64,000 bases of DNA from Sphingomonas sp. TREG-RG-20F-R18-01 (GCF_022662475.1 NZ_JAKNQQ010000003.1:310001-374000), one strand, 5' to 3'; shown: positions 17,935 to 27,771, counted from the first letter of the stretch. Notes: generated from the sequence alone by a model not told the origin. Numbers and translations: made by a program.

Positions 17935-20108
17935 CGAGACCCGCCCATATCGCGATCCTCGGTCGCGACGACGATCCGTTCGCCGGCAGCGAGGGCAGCG
18001 ATCGCTACTTCAATCGCGAGCTGTCCTGGCTCGCGTTCAACCGGCGCGTGCTGGAGGAAGCAACCAACGCCGCGCACCCGTTGCTGGAACGGCTCCGCTT
18101 CCTGTCGATCTCGGGATCCAACCTCGACGAATTCTTCATGGTCCGCGTGGCCGGCCTGAAGGGGCAGCAACTGCAGGACGTCGATCGGCGGTCGACCGAT
18201 GGCCTTACGTCGGGCCAGCAATTGACCGCGATCGTCGCGGAGGCCGATGCGCTGATCGACAGCCAGCGCACCGTCTGGCGCGAATTGCGGCGTCTCCTTG
18301 CCGAGACCGGGATCGGCGTGCTCAGCTCGCGCACGATCGACGAGGCGTTGAGTGGGGAGGAGCTTTTCTGGCTCGAAACGCAGTTCCGCGAACAGATCTT
18401 CCCGATCCTGACCCCCCAGGCCCTCGACCCCGCGCATCCGTTTCCGTTCATTTCGAACAAGGGCCTCGCGGTGATGTTCGACCTCGTCCGGATCTCGGAC
18501 GACCAGCCGATCCGCGAGCTCGTCCTATTGCCGGCGCCGATGCCACGGTTCGTACGCTTGCCGGGGACTCAGGCGCGCTACGTCGCGGTCGAATCGCTGG
18601 TGAAGCGGTTCGCGCCGCTGATCTTTCCCGGCTACCGTGTTCTGGGCGCCGCCGAATTCCGGGTACTGCGCGACAGCGACATCGAGATCGAGGAGGAGGC
18701 CGAGGATCTGGTCCGCTACTTCGCGAATGCGATCAAGCGGCGCCGGCGCGGGCGCGTGATCCGGCTCGAACTGGAGAGCGGCATGCCGGAGCGGCTCGGC
18801 GCGGTGTTGCGCGACGAGCTGGGCGGGCCGGACTGTTTCGTCACGGAGAGCGGCGCGTTCCTCGGTGTCGGGGACCTCGAGGCGATCGTCGACGAGGACC
18901 GGCCCGACCTGAAGTTTCCGCCGTTCTCGCCGCGGTTTCCGGAACGGATCCGGGAATATGGCGGGGACTGCTTTGCGGCGATCAGCGCGAAGGACATCGT
19001 CGTCCACCACCCCTACGAGACCTTCGACGTGGTGCTGGCGTTCCTCAAGCAGGCCGCCGCCGACCCCGACGTCGTCGCGATCAAGCAGACGCTGTATCGC
19101 GCGGGCAAGCAATCCGCCGTCATCAACGCGCTGATCGCCGCGGCCGAGGCGGGCAAGTCGGTCACCGCCGTGGTCGAGCTCAAGGCGCGGTTCGACGAGG
19201 AGCAGAATCTGCTCTGGGCATCGGCCCTGGAGCGCGCGGGCGTGCAGGTGGTCTATGGTTTCATCGACTGGAAGACGCACGCGAAGGTATCGATGGTGGT
19301 CCGCCGCGAGACCGGGCAATATCGCACCTATTGCCACTTCGGCACGGGCAATTACCACCCGATCACCGCCAAGATCTATACCGACCTCAGCTTCTTCACC
19401 GCCGATCCGCGGCTGGGCCGCGATGCGGCGCAAATGTTCAATTACGTAACGGGCTATGTCGAGCCCGAAAACATGGCGTTGGTGAGCCTGTCACCACGGG
19501 ACATGCGGCCCCGGCTGATGGCGTTGATCGACGCCGAGATCGCGAATGCCCGCGACGGCAAGCCTGCCGCGATCTGGGCCAAGATGAACTCGGTCGTCGA
19601 CCCCGAGACGATCGACAAATTGTACGAAGCCAGTGATGCCGGCGTGCAGATCGACCTGATCATCCGCGGCATCTGCTGCCTCAAGCCTGGGGTTGCGGGC
19701 CTGTCCGAAAATATCCGCGTCAAGTCGGTGGTCGGCCGGTTCCTCGAGCATAGCCGGATCTGGGCGTTCGGCAACGGCAAGGATCTTCCCAATCCCGATG
19801 CCAAGGTGTTCATCACGTCGGCGGACTGGATGCAGCGCAATTTCGATCGCCGGATCGAATATATGCTGCCGATCGAGAACCGGACCGTGCATGACCAAAT
19901 CCTTGGCCAGGTCATGGTCGCCAATCTGATCGACGACGAGCAAAGCTGGGAATTGCAGGCGGATGGAAGCTACGTCCGGGTGGTGCCGGGTGACCGTCCG
20001 TTCAACCTGCACCGGTATTTCATGACCAACCCCTCGCTTTCCGGCCGCGGAGCCGCGCTCGCGGCAAGCGGGTCGGTCCCGAAACTCTCGCTGCGTCGGC
20101 GGCGTTGA
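17931..20108 (+). CDS. ppk: Polyphosphate kinase 1
   Basis: Makes inorganic polyphosphate from ATP. 725 residues in the PPK1 order: N domain (RYFNRELSWLAFNRRVLEEA and SGSNLDEFFMVR), head domain (QALDPAHPFPFISNKGLA) and two PLD-like C domains. Catalytic His450 lies in IDWKTHAKVSMV, and a second conserved region is TSADWMQRNFDRRIE. The adjacent exopolyphosphatase makes a synthesis/degradation pair. ATG 17931 overlaps the hda stop (ATGA). Confidence 0.97.
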   Translation: MTRPAHIAILGRDDDPFAGSEGSDRYFNRELSWLAFNRRVLEEATNAAHPLLERLRFLSISGSNLDEFFMVRVAGLKGQQLQDVDRRSTDGLTSGQQLTAIVAEADALIDSQRTVWRELRRLLAETGIGVLSSRTIDEALSGEELFWLETQFREQIFPILTPQALDPAHPFPFISNKGLAVMFDLVRISDDQPIRELVLLPAPMPRFVRLPGTQARYVAVESLVKRFAPLIFPGYRVLGAAEFRVLRDSDIEIEEEAEDLVRYFANAIKRRRRGRVIRLELESGMPERLGAVLRDELGGPDCFVTESGAFLGVGDLEAIVDEDRPDLKFPPFSPRFPERIREYGGDCFAAISAKDIVVHHPYETFDVVLAFLKQAAADPDVVAIKQTLYRAGKQSAVINALIAAAEAGKSVTAVVELKARFDEEQNLLWASALERAGVQVVYGFIDWKTHAKVSMVVRRETGQYRTYCHFGTGNYHPITAKIYTDLSFFTADPRLGRDAAQMFNYVTGYVEPENMALVSLSPRDMRPRLMALIDAEIANARDGKPAAIWAKMNSVVDPETIDKLYEASDAGVQIDLIIRGICCLKPGVAGLSENIRVKSVVGRFLEHSRIWAFGNGKDLPNPDAKVFITSADWMQRNFDRRIEYMLPIENRTVHDQILGQVMVANLIDDEQSWELQADGSYVRVVPGDRPFNLHRYFMTNPSLSGRGAALAASGSVPKLSLRRRR

Positions 20109-20115
20109 TCGCATC

Positions 20116-21648
20116 ATGGCCACCATCATCTTTCGCAAGCCGAAGCCCGTCGGCGGCCCTGTTCCGCCCCCCGCCGCCAATGGCGCGGAGCGGACCGGCA
20201 TCATCGATATCGGGTCCAACTCGATCCGGCTGGTCGTGTACCAGGGGCCCGACCGGCTTCCCGCGACGCTGTTCAATGAAAAGGTGATGGCCGGCTTGGG
20301 GCGCGGCCTGGCCGAGACCGGCGCGATCGCGCGCGAGGCGCTCGCGACGGGATCGGTGGCGCTTGCCCGCTTCGCCGCCGTCGCACGCGAGATGGAAGTG
20401 ACTCGGTTGCGGACTGTCGCCACTGCCGCGGTCCGCGACGCCAGCAACGGGGCCGAACTGCTCGGCACCGCGGCGGCGCTGGGGCTGGAGGTGGAACTGC
20501 TGTCGGGCGAGCAGGAAGCGTCCGGCGCCGGATACGGCGTCCTGTCCGCCATTCCCGACGCCGACGGCATCGTCGGCGACCTCGGCGGCGGCAGCCTCGA
20601 ACTGATCCGCGTCGCGCGGGGCGAGGTCCTCGACCGCATATCCTTTCCCCTCGGCGTCCTGCGGATCGCGGCAATCCGCGCAAAGGGGCCGGGCGCGCTG
20701 CAACGGGTGGTGGAGCAGGCCTTGCGGACGTCGGGCTGGTCGGGGAAGGGGGCCGGCTTGCCGCTCTATCTCGTTGGCGGATCTTGGCGGGCGCTGGCCC
20801 GGCTCGACATGCACATCAACAGCTACCCACTGCCGGTCATCCATCAATACGCCATGTCGCGCAGTGCGATCGAGCGGCTGGGCCGCACGATTAGCCACGT
20901 CAACAAGGCATGGCTACGCGCCGTTCCCGGTCTGTCGGCCGGGCGTGCCGCGACGCTCGGCGATGCCGGGGCGTTGCTGGGGGTGTTGCTCAAGCATCTG
21001 GGCACCGAGACGACGATCGTATCGGCGTTCGGGCTGCGCGAGGGGCTGCTCTATGGCGCGCTGGATCCCGTCATCCGCGCGCAGGACCCGCTCATCGTCG
21101 CGACGCGCGACGAGGGGCAGCGACACGGGCGTTTCCCCGAACACGGGGACTTGCTCGATAGCTGGATCCGGCCGCTCTTCGCACGCGATACGGCCGACCT
21201 GGCCCGACTGCGGCTGGCGGCTTGTCTGCTCGCCGACGTCGGATGGCGCGCCAATCCGGAATTCCGCGCGGAACGCGGGGTCGAAATCGCACTGCACGGC
21301 AACTGGATCGCCGTCGACGCACGCGGGCGCGCGCTGATGGCGCAAGCGCTGTTCACGAGCCTTGGCGGTGGCACTGATACGCCCGCACCGCTCGCCATGC
21401 TTGCGCCGGCCGCCGACCTCAAGCGGGCGGTGTTGTGGGGCCTCGCGATGCGATTGGGGCAGCGGATGAGCGGCGGACTGGAAGGACCGTTGCAGCGAAC
21501 CCGGCTGCTCGACGACGGAGCCGTGCTGACCTTGTGCGTGGCGGACGCCGACCGCGCCCTGTACAGCGAGACGGTCGAGCGGCGTCACGCCGCGCTGGCG
21601 ACCGCCTTGGCGCGCAAGGCGGGGGTAAGCCGGATCGCGTCGTCCTGA
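20116..21648 (+). CDS. ppx: Ppx/GppA exopolyphosphatase
   Basis: Degrades polyphosphate (or pppGpp) from chain ends. 510 residues. The ASKHA fold has phosphate-1 motif GIIDIGSNSIRLVVYQG near residue 28, then VATAAVRDASNG, LSGEQEASGAGYGVLSAI and GDLGGGSLELIRV. A C-terminal half of helices, HD-like in the family, follows from about residue 310. Starts 8 bp after the ppk stop, forming the conserved ppk-ppx pair. Ppx and GppA activities cannot be told apart from sequence alone. Confidence 0.93.
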   Translation: MATIIFRKPKPVGGPVPPPAANGAERTGIIDIGSNSIRLVVYQGPDRLPATLFNEKVMAGLGRGLAETGAIAREALATGSVALARFAAVAREMEVTRLRTVATAAVRDASNGAELLGTAAALGLEVELLSGEQEASGAGYGVLSAIPDADGIVGDLGGGSLELIRVARGEVLDRISFPLGVLRIAAIRAKGPGALQRVVEQALRTSGWSGKGAGLPLYLVGGSWRALARLDMHINSYPLPVIHQYAMSRSAIERLGRTISHVNKAWLRAVPGLSAGRAATLGDAGALLGVLLKHLGTETTIVSAFGLREGLLYGALDPVIRAQDPLIVATRDEGQRHGRFPEHGDLLDSWIRPLFARDTADLARLRLAACLLADVGWRANPEFRAERGVEIALHGNWIAVDARGRALMAQALFTSLGGGTDTPAPLAMLAPAADLKRAVLWGLAMRLGQRMSGGLEGPLQRTRLLDDGAVLTLCVADADRALYSETVERRHAALATALARKAGVSRIASS

Positions 21649-21768
21649 CGTCACCGGCACACGGATTCCATTTGCCCGTTTTCCTCCTATCGCCGAGATT
21701 GTTTTGATCGGAAAGTCGGCTAACGCTGTCTCTGGTGGCCGCTTGTATCGCCACCCAGGAGGTTATCG

Positions 21769-22956
21769 ATGATCCCATCGATCCCGGAACGTGCGGCACC
21801 CGTCCTGGTCGCCGACATCGTTCGCGGAGACAGTTGGCAGCTACCGGCAGAACTGACGATCATCGTTCCCACGTTCAACGAGGCCCGCAACGTCCCCTTG
21901 CTGGTCGAGGCGTTGCGCAGCGCGCTCGGCGAGACGCGATGGGAGGTCATCTTCGTCGATGACAATTCGCGGGACGGCACGGCCGACCGCGTGCGGTCGC
22001 TCGCCCTGCAGGATCCCCGCGTCCGCGTGGTCCACCGCTACGATCGGCGCGGGCTTGCGTCGGCGTGCGTCGAGGGGATCCTTGCGTCCTCATCTCCCTA
22101 TGTCGCGGTCATGGACGGGGACATGCAGCATGATGAAACCATTCTGCTCGACATGCTGGGACGGCTACGACGCGGGGACGTCGATCTCGTGGTCGGCAGC
22201 CGCTATGTCGCGGGTGGCGGCATGGGGGACTGGACCAAGCGACGCATCGCGATGAGCCGGTTCGCGACGCTGCTGGCCAACACGTTGACCAAGACCGCGA
22301 TCGGCGATCCGATGAGCGGGTTCTTCATGCTTACCCGAGACGCGTTCATGGCCTCCTTGCCTGGGCTGTCGTCGGTCGGGTTCAAGATCCTGCTCGATAT
22401 TGCCGCGTCATCGCCGATCCCGCTGCGTGTGGCCGAGGTGCCCTTTACCTTCCGCACCCGCCAGCACGGCGAAAGCAAGCTCGATGGGCTGGTGTTGTGG
22501 GAGTACGTGCAGCTCCTGCTCGACAAGACGCTGGGGCATCTGGTCCCGATCCGGCTCGTCAGCTTTGCGCTGGTCGGCGGGTCGGGGGTGGTCGTGCACT
22601 TCGTCGTGCTGACCGCCGTGCTGGAAGGTCTGCTCGCGGCGTTCGGCGCGCGGGGGGAGTCCCGCTGGTTCGCGATCGCGCAGGCCGTCGCCACGCTGGT
22701 CGCGACGTCCAGCAATTTTTTCCTGAACAATATCCTGACCTACAGCGATCAACGTCTCAAGGGGCGCCGGTTGGCGTGGGGCTGGGTGACGTTCAACCTC
22801 GTCTGCGGAGTCGGGCTGTTCGCCAATGTCGGCATCGCGCGGTGGCTGTACCAGCGCCACAATTACCTGATCCTGTCGGCGCTGGCGGGGATCGCCGTCA
22901 CGACGGTATGGAATTACTCCATGTCGTCGATCTTCACGTGGCGGAAGCGTCGGTAA
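21769..22956 (+). CDS. GT2 glycosyltransferase fused to GtrA domain
   Basis: 395 residues. Residues ~25-250 form a dolichol-phosphate-mannose-synthase-like GT-A domain: LTIIVPTFNEARNVP, then FVDDNSRDGTADR, and MDGDMQHDE (DxD-type metal site). The C-terminal ~130 residues are a four-TM GtrA-like domain (VSFALVGGSGVVVHFVVLTA, SNFFLNNILTY). Such fusions typically make or flip a polyprenyl-phosphate-linked sugar used to modify surface glycans. A perfect AGGAGG six bases before ATG 21769 fixes the start. No glycan genes adjoin it, so the target is unknown. Confidence 0.9.
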   Translation: MIPSIPERAAPVLVADIVRGDSWQLPAELTIIVPTFNEARNVPLLVEALRSALGETRWEVIFVDDNSRDGTADRVRSLALQDPRVRVVHRYDRRGLASACVEGILASSSPYVAVMDGDMQHDETILLDMLGRLRRGDVDLVVGSRYVAGGGMGDWTKRRIAMSRFATLLANTLTKTAIGDPMSGFFMLTRDAFMASLPGLSSVGFKILLDIAASSPIPLRVAEVPFTFRTRQHGESKLDGLVLWEYVQLLLDKTLGHLVPIRLVSFALVGGSGVVVHFVVLTAVLEGLLAAFGARGESRWFAIAQAVATLVATSSNFFLNNILTYSDQRLKGRRLAWGWVTFNLVCGVGLFANVGIARWLYQRHNYLILSALAGIAVTTVWNYSMSSIFTWRKRR

Positions 22957-23001
22957 CGACGGCCGCGCGGGCGGCGGGCCGGTTCGCCGGCGACCCGGCG
23001 A

Positions 23002-23025
23002 GGGAGCACCGGGCAGGTGCCTCCC
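23002..23025. terminator. Hairpin between converging genes
   Basis: GGGAGCACC (23002-23010) and GGTGCCTCCC (23016-23025) form a near-perfect stem with a five-base loop (one bulged C). It lies between the 3' ends of the GT2-GtrA gene (+) and rnd (-), where a bidirectional terminator is expected. No T-run on either side, so the call rests on the stem and position. Confidence 0.4.
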
Positions 23026-23073
23026 GATCGGGCCGCCGGCCTTGCTCCGACCTCGCAATGACGGTCGGGAACT

Positions 23074-24252
23074 TCAGGTAACGTCTTCGGTGCGCGTCAT
23101 TTTCAGCTTTCCGCCGACGACGGCGAAGGCAAGCCGCCCCTCGACCAGGTCGAGCGCGTCCCGGCCGAACTGGTCGAACCGCCAGCCCTGGAGGATCGAC
23201 AGGTTTTCCCGTTGCCCCGCTGCCAGGGCATCGAGATCATCGGTCCGCGCAAGCAAGCGGGCCGCGACGTCGATTTCCTTCGAGCGGATCTTGAGCAGCA
23301 GTTTGAGCAGGTCGGCGACGAGCGCGCCATCCTTGCCAAGACCCGGCTTGCGATCGTCGCGCGCGGGCATGTCATCGGCCGACATCGGCGTGGCCGCCTC
23401 GATCGCCGACATCAGGCGGGCACCGATGTCGTTCTGCGCCCAGGTCGTCGACAGGCCCCGAACCTTTGCGAGATCCGCCTGCTTGCGCGGGGCGTGTCCG
23501 GCCAGGTCGGCGATCGTCTCGTCCTTGACGATGCGGCCGCGCGGCAGATCCTTCGCGCGCGCTTCGATCTCGCGCCACCGGGCGAGCGCCTTCAGGCGAC
23601 CGAGCACCTCCGGCTTGCGGCTGGGGATGCGGATGCGACGCCATGCCTCTTCGGGATCGTTGGCGTAATTCGCCGGATCGCCGATGCGTTCCATTTCCTG
23701 GTCCAGCCACGCGCCGCGACCGGTCTTGCGCAGCCGCGCCAGCATCTTCGGAAAGATTTCGGCAAGATGCGTCACGTCGCCAATCGCATATTCGATCTGC
23801 CGCGAATCGAGCGGCCGACGGCTCCAGTCGGTGAACCGCGCGCCCTTGTCGATCGTCAGGCCGAGCCAGGCGTCGACGAGATTGGAATAGCCGATCTGCT
23901 CGCCCTGCCCGAGCGCCATCGCGGCGACCTGCGTGTCGAACAATGGGTAGGGGGTCTTGCCGGTCAGGTTGTAGATGATCTCCAGATCCTGCCCGCCCGC
24001 GTGGAAGACCTTCAGCACGTCGTCATTGTTGACCATCAGCTGGAGGAGGGGGGCCAGGTCGAGCCCCGGCGCCATCGGGTCGATCGCGGCGGCCTCGTTG
24101 GTGTCGGCGATCTGGATCAGGCAGAGTTCCGGCCAGAACGTGTTCTCGCGCATGAACTCGGTATCGATGCAGACGAAGTCGGCCTCGGCCAGTCGGGTAC
24201 ACAGATTCGCGAGCGTAGCGGTGTCGGTGATGAGCGGATGGATATGCATCAT
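23074..24252 (-). CDS. rnd: Ribonuclease D
   Basis: 3'-5' exoribonuclease for tRNA 3' maturation. 392 residues. The DEDDy exonuclease domain has IDTEFMRE (Asp30, Glu32), FHAGGQDLEIIY, and YAIGDVTHLAEIF (Tyr and Asp). An HRDC-like region follows (RRIRIPSRKPEVLGRLKALARWREIEA) and then a second helical domain. The N-terminus MMHIHPLI gives two adjacent ATG choices. Diverges from aspS. Confidence 0.94.
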   Translation of the reverse strand: MMHIHPLITDTATLANLCTRLAEADFVCIDTEFMRENTFWPELCLIQIADTNEAAAIDPMAPGLDLAPLLQLMVNNDDVLKVFHAGGQDLEIIYNLTGKTPYPLFDTQVAAMALGQGEQIGYSNLVDAWLGLTIDKGARFTDWSRRPLDSRQIEYAIGDVTHLAEIFPKMLARLRKTGRGAWLDQEMERIGDPANYANDPEEAWRRIRIPSRKPEVLGRLKALARWREIEARAKDLPRGRIVKDETIADLAGHAPRKQADLAKVRGLSTTWAQNDIGARLMSAIEAATPMSADDMPARDDRKPGLGKDGALVADLLKLLLKIRSKEIDVAARLLARTDDLDALAAGQRENLSILQGWRFDQFGRDALDLVEGRLAFAVVGGKLKMTRTEDVT

Positions 24253-24322
24253 CCCCCCATAGCCATGTGACGGCGGCTTGACAAAGGCGGGCTGGAAAGG
24301 GAAGCGCGGACCATCAATTCAC

Positions 24323-24405
24323 CGTCGTCCCGGCGCAGGCCGGGACCGCTGAACGACGGGCGTCCGCTCGACGGACAGCGGCTCCGGCCTCCGCCGGGAT
24401 GACGA
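24323..24405. repeat. Palindromic repeat in aspS 5' region
   Basis: The left arm CGTCGTCCCGGCGCAGGCCG (then GGACCG; from 24323) pairs imperfectly with the right arm ending CTCCGGCCTCCGCCGGGATG (then ACG; to 24404). The core CCCGGCGnAGGCCGGG is shared with the family at 8863 and 27115, so it is probably a diverged member. It ends only ~17 bp before the aspS start codon and so probably lies in its leader mRNA. Confidence 0.85.
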
Positions 24406-24421
24406 AGCAAGAAGAAAAGCC

Positions 24422-26230
24422 ATGCACGCTTATCGCACGCACACCTGCGCCCAGCTGCGCGCCGCCGACGTCGGCACCTCGGTCAAGCTGTCGGGCTGGG
24501 TTCACCGCAAGCGCGACCACGGCAATCTGCTGTTCGTCGACCTGCGCGACCATTACGGCATCACTCAGATCGTTACCGACAGCGACAGCCCGACGCATGC
24601 GATGCTAGACAAGGCGCGGCCCGAGTCGGTCGTCACCGTCGTGGGCGACGTCGTCGCGCGCTCGCCCGAGACGGTGAACGCGGGTCTCCCCTCGGGCGAG
24701 ATCGAGCTGCGCGCGCGCGAAGTGACGGTGCAGTCCTCGGCGCACGAACTGCCGATGCCGGTGTTCGGCGAGAACGAATATCCCGAGGATATCCGCCTGC
24801 GCTATCGCTTCCTCGATCTCCGGCGCGAGCGGTTGCACGCGAATATCCTGCTGCGCTCGAACGTCATCGCATCGCTGCGCAAGCGGATGATCGACCAGGG
24901 GTTCACCGAATTCCAGACCCCGATCCTGACCGCCTCGTCGCCCGAGGGCGCGCGCGATTATCTGGTGCCGAGCCGGGTGCATCCGGGCAAGTTCTACGCG
25001 CTGCCGCAGGCGCCGCAGATGTTCAAGCAGCTGCTGATGGTGGCGGGGTTCGACCGCTATTTCCAGATCGCGCCGTGCTTCCGCGACGAGGATGCGCGCG
25101 CCGATCGTTCGCCGGGCGAATTCTACCAGCTCGATTTCGAGATGAGCTTCGTGACGCAGGACGACGTGTTCGCGGCGATCGAGCCGGTGCTGCACGGCGT
25201 GTTCGAGCAGTTCGCCGACTGGCAGGGCAAGGGCCGCACCGTCTCGCCGCTGCCGTTCAAGCGGATCCCGTACCGCGAATCGATGCTCAAATACGGCAAC
25301 GACAAGCCCGATCTGCGCAACCCGATCGTCATCACCGACGTGTCCAAGCATTTCCGCGGCTCGGGCTTCGGGCGCTTCGCGTCGATGGTCGAGGGCGGCG
25401 ACGTCGTCCGCGCGCTGGCGGCACCCAACACGCACGAGAAGTCGCGGAAATTTTTCGACGAGATGAACAGCTGGGCACAGAGCGAAGGCTTCCCGGGTCT
25501 CGGCTATGCGACGCAGAAGGACGGCGTGTTCGGCGGGCCGATCGCCAACAACCACGGGCAGGACGGGATGAAGGCGATCGCCGAGGCGCTCGGTCTGGGC
25601 CCGAACGACGGCATCTTCTTCTCGGCGGGCAAGGAAGCCTCAGCGGCCAAGCTGGCGGGGCTCGCGCGGACGCGGGTTGCCGACCAGCTCGGGCTGATCG
25701 ACGACAAGAAGTTCGAATTCTGCTGGATCGTCGATTTCCCGATGTTTGAATATGACGAGGACGCGAAGAAGGTCGACTTCAGCCACAACCCCTTCTCGAT
25801 GCCGCAGGGCGAGATGGAAGCGCTCGAGACGATGGACCCGCTCGATATCCTCGCGTTCCAGTATGACATCGTCTGCAACGGGATCGAGCTGTCGTCGGGC
25901 GCGATCCGGAACCACAAGCCCGAGATCATGTACAAGGCGTTCGAGATCGCCGGCTATACGCAGGACGACGTCGACACGAACTTCGCCGGCATGATCAACG
26001 CGTTCAAGTGCGGTGCCCCGCCGCACGGCGGCTCCGCACCGGGCGTCGACCGGATCGTGATGCTGCTCGCCGACGAGCCCAACATCCGCGAGGTCATCAC
26101 CTTCCCGATGACGCAGAAGGCCGAGGATCTGATGATGGGCGCGCCCAACTTCGCGACGCCCAAGCAGCTCAAGGAACTCAACCTCAAGGTCGTCGGCGAC
26201 GGCGCGAAGGCGGCGGAAGCCGCGAACTGA
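24422..26230 (+). CDS. aspS: Aspartyl-tRNA synthetase (probably non-discriminating)
   Basis: Class IIb synthetase charging tRNA-Asp, and in many bacteria also tRNA-Asn for GatCAB amidation. 602 residues, bacterial length. Anticodon OB-fold ([20 protein letters not shown]), catalytic core motif 2 ([20 protein letters not shown]), an inserted GAD domain and motif 3 ([13 protein letters not shown]). His33 in RKRDHGN is the residue linked in Pseudomonas aeruginosa AspRS to accepting tRNA-Asn (Leu in E. coli), so a non-discriminating enzyme is likely. The ribosome site is weak and A-rich (AGAAG). A palindromic repeat ends just upstream. Confidence 0.97.
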   Translation: MHAYRTHTCAQLRAADVGTSVKLSGWVHRKRDHGNLLFVDLRDHYGITQIVTDSDSPTHAMLDKARPESVVTVVGDVVARSPETVNAGLPSGEIELRAREVTVQSSAHELPMPVFGENEYPEDIRLRYRFLDLRRERLHANILLRSNVIASLRKRMIDQGFTEFQTPILTASSPEGARDYLVPSRVHPGKFYALPQAPQMFKQLLMVAGFDRYFQIAPCFRDEDARADRSPGEFYQLDFEMSFVTQDDVFAAIEPVLHGVFEQFADWQGKGRTVSPLPFKRIPYRESMLKYGNDKPDLRNPIVITDVSKHFRGSGFGRFASMVEGGDVVRALAAPNTHEKSRKFFDEMNSWAQSEGFPGLGYATQKDGVFGGPIANNHGQDGMKAIAEALGLGPNDGIFFSAGKEASAAKLAGLARTRVADQLGLIDDKKFEFCWIVDFPMFEYDEDAKKVDFSHNPFSMPQGEMEALETMDPLDILAFQYDIVCNGIELSSGAIRNHKPEIMYKAFEIAGYTQDDVDTNFAGMINAFKCGAPPHGGSAPGVDRIVMLLADEPNIREVITFPMTQKAEDLMMGAPNFATPKQLKELNLKVVGDGAKAAEAAN

Positions 26231-26315
26231 GGCCGCTCGGAGGATCGAACGGGGGGATGGCGCGTATGATTTGGCGGCATCCCCCGCCGCGTTCCAACCC
26301 CGAGGGCCAGATCCG

Positions 26316-27089
26316 ATGACGCTACACCTTGCTGATTACGAAGCCGGCAAGAAATATCACGGCGATTACGGCGACGATCTGGACGCGCTGCAGGAGCGGC
26401 TCGCGCATATCCAGGTAGCGCACATCGTCCACAAGCAGCGCGCGATCGTGCTGTTCGAAGGCTGGGATGCCGCCGGCAAGGGCGGGATCATAAAGCGGCT
26501 GTGCGCCGAATGGGACCCCCGCAATTTCCAGGTCTGGCCGATCAAGAGCCCGACCCCCGACGAACTCGACCATCACTTCCTGTGGCGCTTCTGGAAGAAG
26601 CTGCCCGCCTGCGGGAACATCGCGGTGTTCGACCGCAGCTGGTACGGTCGCGTGCTGGTCGAGCGAGTCGAGGGCTATGCCGAAAAGCCCGAGTGGAAGA
26701 AGGGCTTCGACGAGATCAACGCATTCGAGGCGCAACAGGTCGATGCGGGCACGACGATCGTCAAGCTGTTCGTCCATGTCTCCCAGAAGGAACAGGACAA
26801 GCGGCTCGAAGACCGGCTGGACCATCCGTGGAAACGCTGGAAGACCGGGATCGAGGATTATCGCAACCGCGACAAGCGCGACGCCTATCTCGACGCGATG
26901 CACGACATGTTCAAGCGGACCGATACCAAGGCGGCGCCGTGGACGATCATCGACGGCAACGACAAGAAGGCAGGACGGATCGCCGCGCTGACCGCGATCA
27001 TCAAGGCGCTCGAGGCGAATGTCGACATGACCCCGCCCGCGCTCGACCCGGAGATCGAAAAGGTCGCGCGCGAGGCGCTGGGGAAGTAG
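26316..27089 (+). CDS. ppk2: Polyphosphate kinase 2 family protein
   Basis: PPK2-type kinase using polyphosphate and nucleotides. 257 residues, a single-domain PPK2. Walker A GWDAAGKGG, Walker B FDRSWYGRVLVERVEGY, lid residues in DHPWKRWKTGIEDYRNRD, and the closing WTIIDGNDKKAGRI are all characteristic. Whether it prefers ADP, GDP or AMP cannot be told. The upstream in-frame start at 26271 adds only a Pro/Ala-rich stretch, so ATG 26316 is preferred. Lies 85 bp after aspS, possibly its own unit. Confidence 0.93.
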   Translation: MTLHLADYEAGKKYHGDYGDDLDALQERLAHIQVAHIVHKQRAIVLFEGWDAAGKGGIIKRLCAEWDPRNFQVWPIKSPTPDELDHHFLWRFWKKLPACGNIAVFDRSWYGRVLVERVEGYAEKPEWKKGFDEINAFEAQQVDAGTTIVKLFVHVSQKEQDKRLEDRLDHPWKRWKTGIEDYRNRDKRDAYLDAMHDMFKRTDTKAAPWTIIDGNDKKAGRIAALTAIIKALEANVDMTPPALDPEIEKVAREALGK

Positions 27090-27114
27090 CCGGGATCCCG
27101 CCCCCCCACTTTCC

Positions 27115-27219
27115 CTTCCCCGGCGAAGGCCGGGGCCCAAGCGAGGAACAGAAGTTTCTCGGGCGGTGCGCGTCGTTACATCCGTCCGCGCTTCTGGGCC
27201 CCGGCCTTCGCCGGGGAAG
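27115..27219. repeat. Intergenic palindromic repeat, same family as dnaE copy
   Basis: A perfect 25-bp inverted repeat: CTTCCCCGGCGAAGGCCGGG (then GCCCA; 27115-27139) against TGGGCCCCGGCCTTCGCCGG (then GGAAG; 27195-27219). It includes AGGAACAGAAG inside the left arm, as the copy in dnaE does. It lies between the convergent PPK2 and PepSY-like genes, where it could also serve as a bidirectional terminator. Confidence 0.95.
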
Positions 27220-27273
27220 CAAAAGGAAGAAGAAGGGCAGCTTCGTTCGGCGTCGCTGCCGCCCGTCGCCCCC

Positions 27274-27729
27274 TCAAATCCACAACAGCACGATCGGCAC
27301 CACCGCCCCGAGCGCCAGCAGGGCGAGCGACACCCGCCCCGCGCTCCTGTTCGACAAGGCGATCACCACGCCGAGCACGGTCGATCCCGCAAGAGCGATC
27401 GAAAGCAGCGCGACGAAGATCTTGAGCGGCAGCGGCGAGGGCCGTTTCGCCTCGCCCATCGGCCGCCGTTCAGGCCTTTCCCCAGCGACCGCCGGTGCGG
27501 CGGCCTTCGGTCGCTCCGCACGCGGCGCGCGGGGTGGCGCCTGATCCTTGTGGACGCTGGCAAGCCAGACGATCCAGGTGGGCGGCGGACCGCCATACCC
27601 GTTGGTTTCCTGCAACCGAAAAGTCTGCAACGCGCCACTGACCGCGAACACTATGATCATCGGCGCGAAGAACAGCCCGATATAGCTATGGTATCGCCGC
27701 AGGGCGCGCAGGGTGTTCGGTCTCATCAT
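27274..27729 (-). CDS. PepSY-associated-like membrane protein
   Basis: 151 residues. The N-terminal RALRRYHSYIGLFFAPMIIVFAVSGALQTF matches PepSY-associated TM helix proteins (often linked to iron uptake or reductase functions). A conserved WIVWLASVHKDQ segment, a Pro/Arg-rich linker and two further TM helices follow. No PepSY domain proper is visible. Function not predictable. Convergent with the PPK2 gene. Confidence 0.7.
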   Translation of the reverse strand: MMRPNTLRALRRYHSYIGLFFAPMIIVFAVSGALQTFRLQETNGYGGPPPTWIVWLASVHKDQAPPRAPRAERPKAAAPAVAGERPERRPMGEAKRPSPLPLKIFVALLSIALAGSTVLGVVIALSNRSAGRVSLALLALGAVVPIVLLWI

Positions 27730-27771
27730 CCGAGCGTACGACCGGAACGGTGTGCAAGCAACGCCGGGCGC

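Noticed and set aside
23026..23073. Further palindromic repeat (CTCGCAATGACGG-like half) before rnd
   Set aside because: Only half of a possible element is recognisable; no matching second arm found.
24278..24306. aspS promoter with perfect TTGACA
   Set aside because: No acceptable -10 at 16-19 bp spacing (the sequence reads GAAGCG).
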